A stretch of 64,000 bases of DNA from the NCBI GenBank assembly GCA_028583415.1, contig CM053275.1, forward strand, positions 4,137,040 to 4,201,039, given 5' to 3'. The notes beneath the pieces are model-generated. The model did not search any database. It worked only from the letters and a program-made list of their open reading frames with translations, and was not told the origin of the DNA. Below, in pieces: positions 22,349 through 33,637 of this stretch (position 1 is the stretch's first letter; each line of letters starts with the position of its first letter). The position numbers and the translations under genes are program-made. The stretch comes from Protea cynaroides. Its lineage: Eukaryota; Streptophyta; Magnoliopsida; Proteales; Proteaceae.

Positions 22349-23052
22349 TTAGTGTCGCCTAGTCTTCTGGTTCAAGACCATCTCTCGAAGCTCAGCCACA
22401 TCGATCTCCACCGCAGAATTCTCTGGCCGGTAGTAACCAGTGACCGGGTCTGGTGCCCAACTCTTAGTTTCCGACTCTCCTTTTTTCATGGTTACCCTCT
22501 CCTCCCCAGCTTTCACCATGCCGCTCCTTGCCCCACTTCCTCTCACCACGCTTGACGTGACAACCTGAGATGCGGCAGCATAACCTCGCCTGTTCATCCA
22601 TGAACACAATCAATACACGCTAAATTAATTGATCAAACTAAAATGCATTCAATTGATAGACTTGGGCACAGGAAATCGAAAATTAGGTGTGGAGCAGGTA
22701 AGGGCAGCAAGGATTGGAGCACCGCCTCACCGGTTCAACGACAAAGATCATGAGGTCAATCAAAAAAAATTTACATTAAAAATGATGGTGGAGAAAAATC
22801 CTAATTTTCAGGGAAACAGGGATACGATTTTTCGTCTACTAATCTAACAATTTCTTCTTGTCGGGGTAAAACAAGATGTTCAACCTAGCGGCAGAGATGA
22901 CACTGTCTGCTAATCAGTTTCGACAGAACCAAGCGAAGAACATGAATCGAAAAATAGATCCAGGAGTAATCGTCTTACCTGTTGGTTGATACTGAGATGG
23001 AATCGACGAGAAAAGCAATAAGAAGCTTAGAGTTAGAAAGAGAGCGAGCCAT
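22349..23052 (-). CDS. LEA_3/SAG21-like protein, copy 3
   Basis: Exons 23052-22979 and 22589-22349; 104 aa. Exon 1 encodes exactly the same 24 residues as copy 1, and exon 2 differs from copy 1 at one residue (Gly62 for Arg62). The intron is also highly similar. The domain layout is as in copy 1: targeting-like N-terminus, RRGYAAAS block, SWAPDPVTGYYRPEN signature, EIDVAELREMVL end. Its closeness to copy 1 rather than to adjacent copy 2 implies later gene conversion, unequal exchange, or a younger duplication from unit 1. No break in the frame or in the splice sites is seen. Confidence 0.9.
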
Positions 23053-23234
23053 TTTGATCGAGTGAGTGATTGAAGAAGCGATTGTTTTGCAGCTACTGCA
23101 GAAAGATCTTCCTTAACTCTCTTCTTGTTAATAGTTAAGAAACCCTTCTACAGCAGCGAAGAAAACTTTCGCCGCCACCTCTCTCTCCCTTCCTCTCGAA
23201 TTGCTGTGATGCTTCGAGAGCGAGGGCATCCTCT

Positions 23235-23242
23235 GTTATATA
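23235..23242 (-). promoter_or_regulatory. TATA box of LEA copy 3
   Basis: TATATAAC on the minus strand, about 185 bp upstream of the ATG at 23052, in a context nearly identical to copy 1. Confidence 0.6.
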
Positions 23243-24631
23243 GTGAGCAGGCTCGTGAGCTTCGTGTAGAGTTCCAAAAAAATATAATAAAAAATAGGAA
23301 AGAGGTTTATGGACGGTCCCGTGTATTATGGGTGGACTCATCTATCGTGCCATGGCCCACGGGGATTCGCAATGTGATTTTATTTATAAAATTCCATTCT
23401 TAGACTATGCTTGGAGGTCAAGAAAATAAAAATAAAAATTATGTAAGAAAAGAGAGAAACACACGAATTGTGATTATTGTTTCATCATTATTTTTGTTTT
23501 TTTAATTATATTTTTTTAGGCTATATAATGTCGATAAAAATAAAAAAAACATAAATTAAAAATAATTATGAAAAAATGATCAGTTCCAATAAAAGAAAAA
23601 ATATAATGAAACAATGATGAATTTATGTTTTTGTCTCTCTTCTCTATTTCAAAATTTTTATTTTCTTTTCTTTATTTGTCTATTTTTAAAAGTACTTCAT
23701 CATGGTAATTTATCAACTTCAACTAAACTGAAATTTAACATGATAACCATAAAAAAAAAAAACTGAAATTTAACATGCGAAGGGCCTATTGGTCTGCCAC
23801 TTTATAAAATTTCAGCTTCATTAGATTCAATTACGTCATAATACGATAGTATAGTTATGATTTTTGTACTAATTAGTATCAGATTGGTTGATATGTATGG
23901 ATTTCAATTGTGACTGAAGTAACAACCATGTGTCAATAATCCATTGGTTGCAAAATCAAGCCATAATAATATTAAATCAATTTTGGCATTAGCAGATATC
24001 AAATCTGATTTTAATACCTTAAACATTAACTATGGTATAAATGAGTGAATGGTCTACGAATACTTTATTATTAAATGATATATAATAACCAACAAATAAA
24101 CAAGTGGACAATCGGGCAAGACCGCAAGGGAGAGTAGTTGTGCAATATACGATCCAAAACAATTAGGCCAACCTATAAAATCCGAATCTATTCCCTTATC
24201 AGCCATATTCGGTGTAGGATTTTTGAAACTGATACAAAACTAAAACCATCCTTAATCGGGACAATGCATTCCCTCTCTCTCTAGTATCGTCCCACATAGA
24301 AAGAAAGAGCGGTGAGTTCCGGTCTAGGATCGCTATCAAGGTAGGGACATCATTATGAACCAATCTTGGAAATCAACCATGATGCATTCTTCTTCAATAT
24401 TAAGTTCACCAACTACGTGAATGGAAAGGCTTCAACCCAGTAAAGATCTAGCAATCAGTTGTTCAATGTATCTTTCAAAACCTCTAGACCCACGTATCAA
24501 TTAGTACTGGAAACTCTAGTTATAAGTAGAAAATGATATCTAATCCATTTGAAATCAAAATTGGAAGAAAAAAAAATAATAAATGTTTTTTTACTTTATA
24601 ATTGACATCAGACTATCATGGTAACCTCGAA

Positions 24632-24634
<3 letters not shown>

Positions 24635-24692
<58 letters not shown>
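24635..24692. repeat. Long (TA)n tract followed by (CA)n
   Basis: Nearly 60 bases of TA repeat running into a short CACACACAC stretch, at a position where units 1 and 2 have only AT-rich sequence. Confidence 0.9.
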
Positions 24693-24910
24693 GCATCCGA
24701 TCACCTGTGGCAACAGTGATTGTGATTAGGATTTCCATGAAAAATAGAAAAAAGAATTAGGAATAGGTTGATTGTGGCCCAGCACTAATTCCTGGTCAAT
24801 CAACGCTACTTTTGTTCTCATCGACGGTGCTAGTCAATGCTTTTTCCTTTTCCCAAGGGGTGGCACTTTGATTATTTTGGTAGGATTACCCAACATCTTT
24901 TGAATTAATC

Positions 24911-25906
24911 ACATGTTTATTTGGGTGAGCCACGTTGGAAGGATTTTTTTCCCTATGCTGTGAGTGGTTCACCTATTTTAGTTGGATTGTAGAATGACTA
25001 GGAATGACTTGATCATTTTATATCTCATGGGAGAGGGTGCATAGAATCATTGCCGACAACATTCTTTTTTCTTTTTCTTAATTACCAAAAAGGCTATGTT
25101 CAAATTTTTTTTTTTAAGGTGAAATGGATGAGAGAAAGAGATACATTAACTAATCTTATGCTGTTTCTTTTTTTAACATCAAAACATATTCTAAAATTAT
25201 TTTTTTTTAAATTCTCATTCCATATGATAACTCTTTTTTTTTTTTTTTTTTTAAAGACGAGTATCCAGACTTTTGGCATGAATCACATGACTAGTCCCAT
25301 AGGTCTATACTGACCTCACAATCACATAGATTGCACGATTGCACACAAAGCATGAAAGAAAAAGCATTTTACACCCTGTGTGAGTGGCATGTTGGAAGAA
25401 TTTTTTTTCACATCTTTCAAATTAATCACATGCTTATTTGGGTGAGCCACGTTGAAAGGATTTTTTTTCCCTATGTTGTGAGTGGTTCATCTATTTTTAG
25501 TTGGATTGTAGAATGACTAGGGATGACTTGATCATTTTATACCTCATGGGAGAGGGTGCATAGAATCATTGCCGACAACATTCTTTTTCTTTTTTCTTAA
25601 TTACCAAAAAGGCTATGTTTTTTAAGGTGAAATGGATGAGAGAAAGAGATACATTAACTAATCTTATGCTATTTTTTTCTTTTTTTAACATCAAAACATA
25701 TTCTAAAATTATATTTTTTTTTAAATTCTCATTCCATATGATAATTCTTTTTTCTTTTTTTTTTTCTTGAAGACGAGTATCCAGACCTTTGGCATGAATC
25801 ACATGACTAGTCTCATGGGTCTATACTGACCTCACAATCACATAGATTGCACGATTGCACACAAAGCATGAAAGAAAAAGTATTTTACACCCCGTGTGAG
25901 TGGCTC
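24911..25906. repeat. 0.5 kb tandem direct duplication inside unit 3
   Basis: The block from about 24911 to 25392 is repeated from about 25431 to 25906. Shared landmarks are TTTGGGTGAGCCACGTTG, GGGAGAGGGTGCATAGAATC and GATTGCACGATTGCACACAA. Copies differ mainly in homopolymer lengths, so the event looks recent. Confidence 0.8.
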
Positions 25907-25988
25907 TAAGGCGATAAAAAGAATTGAATTTAGAACCTTTCACTTCTTAAGGTGTAGACTCTTTGCCAATTGAACTACTCCTCGAGGT
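25748..25988 (-). mobile_element. tRNA-derived SINE
   Basis: On the minus strand the 5' end (near 25985) reads GGAGTAGTTCAATTGGCAAA, containing an A-box, with a B-box-like GGTTCTAAATTC some 40 bases on. The body runs to CTGGATACTCGTCTTCAAG and ends in an A-rich tail (25749-25773). Length about 220 bp plus tail. A 5'-truncated copy at about 25228-25392 arises from the tandem duplication. Confidence 0.7.
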
Positions 25989-26204
25989 TATATGATAATT
26001 CTTCTATGTTAGTACATTGCTTTTTATTTGGATTAACAAAAAAGGAAATGATTTATTTTTCACTCACATTATTTTCCTCTTTTTTTTTTCCCTTTTTGGA
26101 GGAAAACTAATATCGTAGTGTTAATTTATGGTTAAGCAAATAGAATTGGCAAAAGGTGGCTGGAATTTAAAAAAAAAAAATTGAATAAAAAAAATGGAGT
26201 AGGG

Positions 26205-26480
26205 GAAGCATCGGGTCTAGCCATGCCAAACGTTTGGAAGTCGTTCGAAATTGAATTGAGATGGATGCTTTGACTCATGCTTTTGGAGCCGTTTTATGGT
26301 AATATGGCTTGAGTTGTTATGTACCAAAGTGAGACATTCAAAACAGCCATTAAACCAGCCCACATACAATAGGGAGATTATATACGACAACACTATTTTT
26401 GCTCATGAAAGAGCTAGCTTTATGAATAGACCACTCAGATCACAAGCTTCTAATGCATATATTAGGAAGAGAATGGGACA
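26205..26480 (+). pseudogene. Ty3/gypsy RT-RNase H remnant, unit 3
   Basis: Third copy of the degraded pol fragment (DALTHAFGAVL-type start near 26262, then a VMYQSE-like block). More diverged and with internal deletions relative to unit 1. Confidence 0.6.
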
Positions 26481-27753
26481 AGGTGTCCACCTCCTTATCA
26501 AAATATATTTAATTAAACCACGTATGTTTGCCAGCTTATTTCCGTATTAGAAGTGTGTATATTTATTTGGGTATATGACATACCGCAACATCATGAATTA
26601 GTTAATCCTTTTGTGATATTAATGCTTTTATAGGGAGATAATGTGGCAAGATGTCTCTATTCCTACCAAAAAGAAATGTAAGCCATTTAACTTTGTGGGC
26701 TTAGTTCCACATCGGATGCATGTGTATATATATGAACATTGACCACTGCAATAACATCAATTAGTTAACCTTCTGATATTTGCATGCGTTATTCATGTCA
26801 TTTATCAAAATCAGATGTGACAAAGTGCTGCCATCCTATCTTTCTCCCACCCAAAAAATAAGAGATAGGTCATGACTTGATAAGAAGCTAACAAATAAGT
26901 TGCAGTTAACATAATTTGGTAAAAAGATTTTGGTTCGATGGTATATATCTGCGCCCAAACATTGAAAGGTGAAATAATCGGATCAGGCATGGCTCAGTGT
27001 CGGCTAGATGGGCGATACTTGGCACTCCACTCGATCCAACGATATGAGAGTTATTGAGTTATTTTATAATTTTTTTTTTACTTTTTCATACAATAACTCT
27101 CATATCGTTCAATCTGACAGAGTGATAGATATTGGCCATCTAATCGACATAGTTATACTCAAATTCATTTTGAACTTGAAAAGAGCCCGAATCATCCAGT
27201 TCCCTTGCTTGATGTATGTGTAAATGTTCCAATTGGATCATGTATGGATGGAGGGGGAAATGACACAGCCGGACAGAAAACCATTCAACCTTCACTTATA
27301 AGGATCCCACTTATAATTTAGTGAGCTCCTACCAAAAAAATAATAATTTTGTTGAGCGGCGTAGTTTCCTTGGTGCGTGACCACTGGGGTCACAAAGGGT
27401 CGTTTTCATGTGAAACAGGTTTCCAGGTTGGCGGCGGTTCATGAACACGGTCACACCGTCACTGCCTTGAGTTGACGCACGTGCGTCATGTGACGGGTGT
27501 TTTCTTTACGATCAAATGACCCAAATGGCAGTCTTCCATGGCAACCCTATTTATTCAAAAGAATCCTGGAGGCTAGATTCTGGAAGATTGAGAGGTTAGA
27601 TTTGTCCTTTTTTGAGTTTGAATTTACAAATCTAACCACTCAGTCTTTCATCTAAAAGGATCCGAGAGAGAGACCCCATTGGGGAAGAGCCGTTAATTTC
27701 CATCGTTATTTGGAGCAGCGGAGAAAGAGGTTTCCGGCGACGATGAGAAGTGG

Positions 27754-27901
27754 CAACCAAATCCTCTCCTGCGGTTCTGTCGCCTGCCAAGGGCCGGATT
27801 TCAGTCGGCCCACCCCCCAATGTATTGGCAGGCGGCCAGACCGAACCCCGGCCCTTGGATCTGCGGCAGGAACCTCCTGCCGCAGGAGACGATTTGGATC
27901 C
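27754..27901. mobile_element. Foldback element B1
   Basis: A 148-bp foldback with ends CAACCAAATCCTCTCCTGCGG-like and, in reverse complement, GGATCCAAATCGTCTCC; arms share GCCTGCCAAGGG / GGCCCTTGG-type complementarity. Flanked by TGAGAAGTGG (27744-27753) and TGAGAAGTGA (27902-27911). The right copy of the 2.6 kb duplication has one TGAGAAGTGA (31680-31689) and no element. The insertion therefore postdates the duplication. Confidence 0.88.
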
Positions 27902-28758
27902 TGAGAAGTGAGGGTGAAAGGCTTAATCTCTGACGGTATTTTCTTGTCGGCGGTGATCAATCATGGAGGTGGAGATGGAAATCGAAGAATGGTGGAAGAA
28001 GGGAGTGAAGGCAAAAACGTCAAAGAAGAAGTTGAGCGACACCGTTCTAGATAAATCTATAATACCCAGAGTCTAGGGTAAACATGTAACCAATAAAAAC
28101 GTAGGAAACAACATATAATTGCACCCCCAGTGGGACTCACATACTCGCTCAGGTGCATGGAGTTGGTCAAGTTGGTGATCAAGCGGTCGAAGTTACTTTG
28201 GGAATATACAAAGACAATGACTCTAGCCATTAGAACACGGTTAGAGGGATTGTTCAACTTGAGACGAACTCCTTCTAAAGACTAATGAGAGAATACTAAA
28301 ATGCTTAGAACATCGAGAATTAATTAGTCATCAACATGACCGTGTTAGAAAATTGAGATATAAAATTACAAGCTTTTGTGGGTGGTTAAATAAAGAGGGG
28401 AGAGTATTTCGGATATTTCAAATATAGTGGGGGTGGGGGCTTTTGGATTTTTTTTAGGATGAGATTCTTTGGATTATGTTCCTGAGAGGCTGACCAGCCA
28501 AACTTTGTCCGTAAAAATATAAAATCTTTATTATCCATTTATCCTTGCGGCAAAAAGTTGTTTGGATAGTTGTATAAAATAGAATCTTTTGTGCATCATG
28601 TTTTCCACTAATCATAATTTTCTACTCTCAATCCCCTATAAAATGACGATACCATAAATTAATAACATCATAACTTTTATAACCTTTGGACAAAAATACC
28701 CTTAAAAATAATCCCCACATCGTGGTTACAGTTAATGACCAGCTATCACCGTCTCTAA

Positions 28759-29054
28759 GGCTCTCTTTGGTTTGTATTATATAATGTGTTATGAGTTATT
28801 TGTGACAAATCAATTATGATAATAGATTATGAGTAATAAATAATGACCGTTTGGTACTACTAAACATAATACATTATATAATGATAAATATAAACAACCA
28901 CCTAATAGATTATTCTAATAATGATAAACAGCTACTCACATATTTGTAGATAATGAATTATATTGATTTATTTTAATTATAAATAGACATTATAAATCAT
29001 ACCAAACAATCATAAATTCTATAATACATTATATAATACAAACCAAAGAGAGCC
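28759..29054. mobile_element. PIF/Harbinger-like MITE, copy 3
   Basis: A 296-bp element with the same termini as copies 1 and 2 and TAA on both sides (28756-28758 and 29055-29057). It is also present in the right duplicate (32531), so it was inserted before the 2.6 kb duplication. Confidence 0.88.
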
Positions 29055-29262
29055 TAAAAAAATCATTTATTATTGTAAAAAGAGGTTCTCTAGTCCCCGA
29101 AGTAAAGAAATAAAGGGATAAAGAGATGGGGGCACAAGTATCATGGATAATTCATTTAGGGGGGTCAAGATTGTGCATCTTGGATGGTAGATGTCAGCAG
29201 ACCAAGTTATTACTATCCAAAAACTTTAATCCTTCTATCATTATAGCAAAAAATTTTGTGCA

Positions 29263-30534
29263 GGTTGACCATGAGAAGGTTGGCCATGATCTGATCGGCC
29301 ATGAGCTGGTCGATCGAGAATAAGTCAGCTATGAGTAGGTCCACTGTGAGATGGTCGGCCATCATCTGGTCTGCTAGGAGCAAGTCAGTCGTGAGTTAGT
29401 TGGCCGCGAACAAGTCTAAAGATGGCAGTCGACCGTGAGGAGGTAGTCGTGTGATCTGTTGACTTAGGACTTCAAACTTCTCGCAAGTCATGTACTGATG
29501 AGCCGATGGTGCTGGTTATGCAGGTGAAGGTGGTGCTGACGGGGCCACAAGAGGGGTGTGCGCCGGTTCGAGTTTGGAGCTACTATGGCGGTGCTGACGT
29601 CATTGTCTTCCTTTACCTCCACTAAGATTATTGCTGTTTGAGCACGTATTTTTTGGTGAGTCATGAAATGGTGGTTGAATTCTCTCGTACACTGTTCGTC
29701 AAACTCAGTCTAAGACCCCACGGTGGGCGCCAAACTGTTACGATGGAAAATCGCCCGCCGGTCTGCGATCCGAGCAACCTGCAATCACAGAGATGAGACA
29801 AGGGAGTTGGGCGACTAAGTCCCAGGTACACTCTGATGCCTACGTCAGATTCCCAATGTAAACAGTCAAGAGATAGCAGGAGGCTATCTCCAGTTGAAAG
29901 AAAGAGGAGAACGATGAAAGAGTTTGAGCGTACGAGAATGAATGGAGAGATTGTTAGATGATTTACCTTGAGGGATCGTCCTCTACTTATAGAGATTGGG
30001 AAGAAGCACGGAGGCACCAGGACTCAGGAAAGTAGGTCGCCACTAGGACTGCCAAGTGTCGCTCTGAGGGATACCCGGGTCATAGACTCCGAGTAGGAGT
30101 GGAAGATTGTAGCCAAGGAAACTAAGTCGGTCAACAGTAAGAGTGGTACGTGTCACCACACGGATAGCCGCATGACCGTGATGATCGACATCGTATCGTA
30201 CTAGGAGAAGGACTCCTCTGACGTGACATAGTCACCTTAGGACTCTGACCTCCGACCGAGAAACGTAACCGAATAGGTCTATACCTCCGACCAGCACCGT
30301 GTCCTAATAGGACTGTATCTCCGCCCAGGAGACGTATCCGGATAGAATTATGACTCCAACCAGACAAGGTCGAACACCACTTTATCATGACTCCGACCAG
30401 ACAAGGCTGAGCACCACTTTATCATGACTCTGACCAGATAAGGCCGAGCATCACTTTATCATGCCTGATCGGCCTAGATGATTTTGGGTGCCACGTGTAA
30501 AATTTCAATTGGGTGATGTTTTTCCCCCATAACA
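29263..30534 (-). mobile_element. Truncated LTR retrotransposon (LTR + PBS + start of internal region)
   Basis: On the minus strand an LTR of 799 bp (30534-29736) starts TGTTATGGGGG and ends CATCGTAACA. It is followed directly by TTTGGCGCCCACCGTGGGG, a primer-binding-type start common in plant Ty3/gypsy elements. About 470 bp of internal sequence follow (29735-29263), with repeated GGTCGGCCATGA-like words. The rest of the element and the other LTR are absent. Three ~39-bp repeats (GACTC(C/T)GACCAGA.AAGG type) lie inside the LTR at about 30351-30465. The fragment sits exactly between the two copies of the 2.6 kb duplication. Confidence 0.75.
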
Positions 30535-33092
30535 CTGGATATATTTATCTACCGCAACATCATGAATTAGTTAATGCTTTTGTGATATTAATGCTTTTAT
30601 AGGGAGATAATGTGGCAAGATGTCTCTATCCCTACCAAAAAGAAATGTAAACCATTTAACTTTGTGGGTTTAATTCCACTTCAGATGCATGTGTATTTAT
30701 ATGAACATTGACCACTGCAACAACATGAATTAGTCAACCTTCTGATATTTGCATGCGTTATTCATGTCATTTACCAAAATCAGATGTGACAAAGTGCTGC
30801 CATCTTACCTTTCTCCCACCCAAAAAATAAGAGATAGGTCATGACTTGATAAGAAGCTAACAAATAAGTTACAGTTAACATAATTTGATAAAAAGATTTT
30901 GGTTCAACAGTATATATCTGCACCCAGACATAGGAAGGTGAAATAATCGGATCGGGCGTGGCTCAATGCGACTGGATGGCCGATACTTGGCACTCTGCCC
31001 GATCCAATGATATAAGAGTTATTGAGTTATTTTGTAAATTTTTTTTAACTTTTTCATACAATAACTCTCACATCGTTCGATCTGACGAAGTGCTAGGTGT
31101 TGGCCATCTAATCGACATTGGTTCTACTCAAATTCATTTTGAACTTGAGGAACCCGAATCATCCCATTCCCTTGCTTGATGTATAAGTGTTTCAATTGAA
31201 CCATGTATCGACGGAGGGGGAAATGACACAGCCGGAAAGAAAACCATTCAACCTTCACTTATAAGGATCCCACTTTTAATTTAGTGAGCTCCTACCAAAA
31301 AAATAATAATTTTGTTGAGCGGCGTAGTTTCCTTGGTGCGTGACCACTGGGGTCACAAAGGGTCGTTTTCATGGGAAACTGGTTTCCAGGTTGGCGGCGG
31401 TTCATGAACACGGTCACACCGTCACTGCCTTGAGTTGACGCACGTGCGTCATGTGACGGTGTTTTCTTTACGACCAAATGACCCAATGGCAGTCTTCCAT
31501 GGCAACCCTATTTATTCAAAAGAATCCAGGAGGGTAGATTCTGGAAAATTGAGTGGTTAAATTTGTAAATTCAAACTCAGTCTTTCATCTAAAAGAATCC
31601 GAGAGAGAGACCCCGTTGGGGAAGAGCCGTTAATTTCCATCGTTATTTGGAGCAGCGGAGAAGAGGTTTCCGGCAACGATGAGAAGTGAGGGTGAAAGGC
31701 TTGATCTCTGATGGTGTTTTCTTGTCGGCGGTGATCAATCATGGAGGTGGAGATGGAAATCGAAGAATGGTGAAAGAAGGGAGTGAGGGCAAAAACATCA
31801 AATAAGAAGTTGAGCGATACTGTTCTAGGTAAATCTGTAATACCCAGAGTCTAGGGTAAACATGTCACCAATAAAAACGTTGGAAACAACATATAATTGC
31901 ACCCCCAGTGGGACTCACATACTCGCTCAGGTGCATGGAGTTGGTCAAGTTGGTGATCAAGCAGTTGAAGTTACTTTGGGTATATACAAAGACAATGACT
32001 CTAGCCATTGGAACACGGTTAGAGGGACTGTTCAACTTGAGACGAACTCCTTCTAAAAACTAGTGAGAGAATACTAAAAGGTTTAGAACATCGAGAATTA
32101 ATTAGTCATCTACATGACCGTGTTAGAAAATTGAGATATAAAATTACAAGCTTTTATGGGTGGTTAAATAAAGAGGGGAGAGTATTTCGGATATTTCAAA
32201 TATAGTGGGGGTGGGGGCTTTGGACCTTTTTTTAGGATGAGATTCTTTAGATTATGTTGCAGAGAGGCTGACTAGCCAAACTTTGTCGATAAACATATAA
32301 AATCTTTATTATCCATTTATCCTTGCGGCAAAAAGTTGTTTGGATAGTTGTATAAAATAGAATCTTTTGCGCATCATATTTTCCACTAATCATAATTTTC
32401 TACTCTCAATCCCCTATAAAATGACGATACCATAAATTAATAACAACATAACTTTTAAAACCTTTGGACATAAATACCCTTAAAAATAATTCCCATATTG
32501 TGGTTACAGTTAATGACCAGCTATCACCGTGACTCTCTTTGATTTATATTATATAATGTATTATGAGTTATTTGTGACAAATCAATTATGATAATAGATT
32601 ATGAGTAATAAATAATGACCGATTGGTACCACTAAACATAATACATTATATAATGAGAAATATAAACAATCACCTAATAGATTATTCTAATAATGATAAA
32701 TAACTACTCACCTATTTGTAGATAATGAATTATATTGATTTATTTTAATTATAAATAGACATTATAAATCATACCAAATAATCATAAATTTTATAATATA
32801 TTATATAATACATTATATAATACAAACCAAAGAGAACTTAAAAAAATCATTTATTATTATGAAAAGAAGGTTCTCTAGTTCCCCAAGTAAAGAAATAAAG
32901 GGATAAAGAGATGGGGGCACAAGTATCATGGATAATTCGTTTAGGGGGCCAAGATTGTTTAGGGGGGCCAAGATTGTGCATCTTGGATGGTAGATGTGCA
33001 TCTTGGATGGTAGATGTCAGTAGACTAAGTTATTACTATCCAAAAACTTTAATCCTTCTATCATTATAGCAAGAAATTTTGTGCATGGTTGA
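30535..33092. repeat. 2.6 kb tandem duplication, right copy
   Basis: Near-identical to 26575-29262. It lacks the foldback B1 and has a tandem 'GTTTAGGGGG(G)CCAAGATT' and 'GCATCTTGGATGGTAGATGT' stutter near 32940-33015. No gene is present. Confidence 0.85.
32531..32838. mobile_element. PIF/Harbinger-like MITE, copy 4
   Basis: Duplicate of the 28759 element carried along in the segmental duplication. The left flank has lost the CTCTAAG bases that included the left TAA, and the right terminus has drifted (GAACTT in place of GAGCCT). Confidence 0.85.
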
Positions 33093-33478
33093 TTCACACA
33101 CAACGATGACTTCTATCTTTGGATGGGAAAGGGAAAGGGAAAGGGTGTGTAATATCAAATCTATCTCTGTAACGGATGAAAAGCTCATTGTATAATCATG
33201 TATACACATCGATTTAAGGAAAACTAATGACGATGACCACTGTAGTTTGGGTATTTAAGGGGAGACGATATTAATCTGACAATACAAACAGCCTGTGAAA
33301 TGTCTGGTTGTAATTGGGGTTGGTTACAACTAGATAAAGCCTTAGCGTTACTTAACATGGGACGTTTACTCTCCTGACCCACTCTAAAACATGGACCTGG
33401 ATCCTCTTCTGCGCAGTAGGTAGTGGGCGGTGACGGCTGGGAGTGCATCGGGACATGCGCCGGATGCACTTCACCTTG

Positions 33479-33627
33479 CAACCAAATCGTCTCTTGCCGA
33501 CCTGCCGCCTGCCAAGGGTGGGATTTCAGCCTGCCCACCTCCCCATGTATTGGTAGACGAACCTACTGATCCCTAACCCTTTGGATCAGCCACAGGACTC
33601 TCCTGTCACAGGAGAGGATTTGGATCC
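33479..33627. mobile_element. Foldback element B2
   Basis: A 149-bp relative of B1: begins CAACCAAATCGTCTC, ends GAGAGGATTTGGATCC, and keeps GCCGCCTGCCAAGGG in the left arm. Flanking 10-mers CTTCACCTTG (33469-33478) and CTTCACCTTT (33628-33637) differ at one base. It lies outside the duplicated block. Confidence 0.85.
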
Positions 33628-33637
33628 CTTCACCTTT

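Larger units (their letters stand above)
21926..29262. repeat. Segmental duplication, unit 3 (5'-truncated)
   Basis: Starts abruptly at a 'CCCACAAAGTGGAGAGACTG' landmark equivalent to about 15194 in unit 2, so the SINE-like block and hairpin are missing. It carries the third LEA gene, an internal 0.5 kb tandem duplication, the gypsy remnant and a longer tail (27.2-29.26 kb) that is itself repeated at 30.5-33.1 kb. Confidence 0.7.
26575..29262. repeat. 2.6 kb tandem duplication, left copy
   Basis: Collinear with 30535-33092 at high identity throughout. The main differences are a foldback element (27754-27901) only in this copy and small indels. It contains no gene; open frames near 27.7 kb fall inside the foldback. 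Confidence 0.85.

Noticed and set aside
7802..24692. CRISPR-like or regulatory array suggested by repeated short motifs
   Set aside because: The repeats are dinucleotide microsatellites and segmental duplicates, with no regularly spaced spacers; the DNA is eukaryotic.
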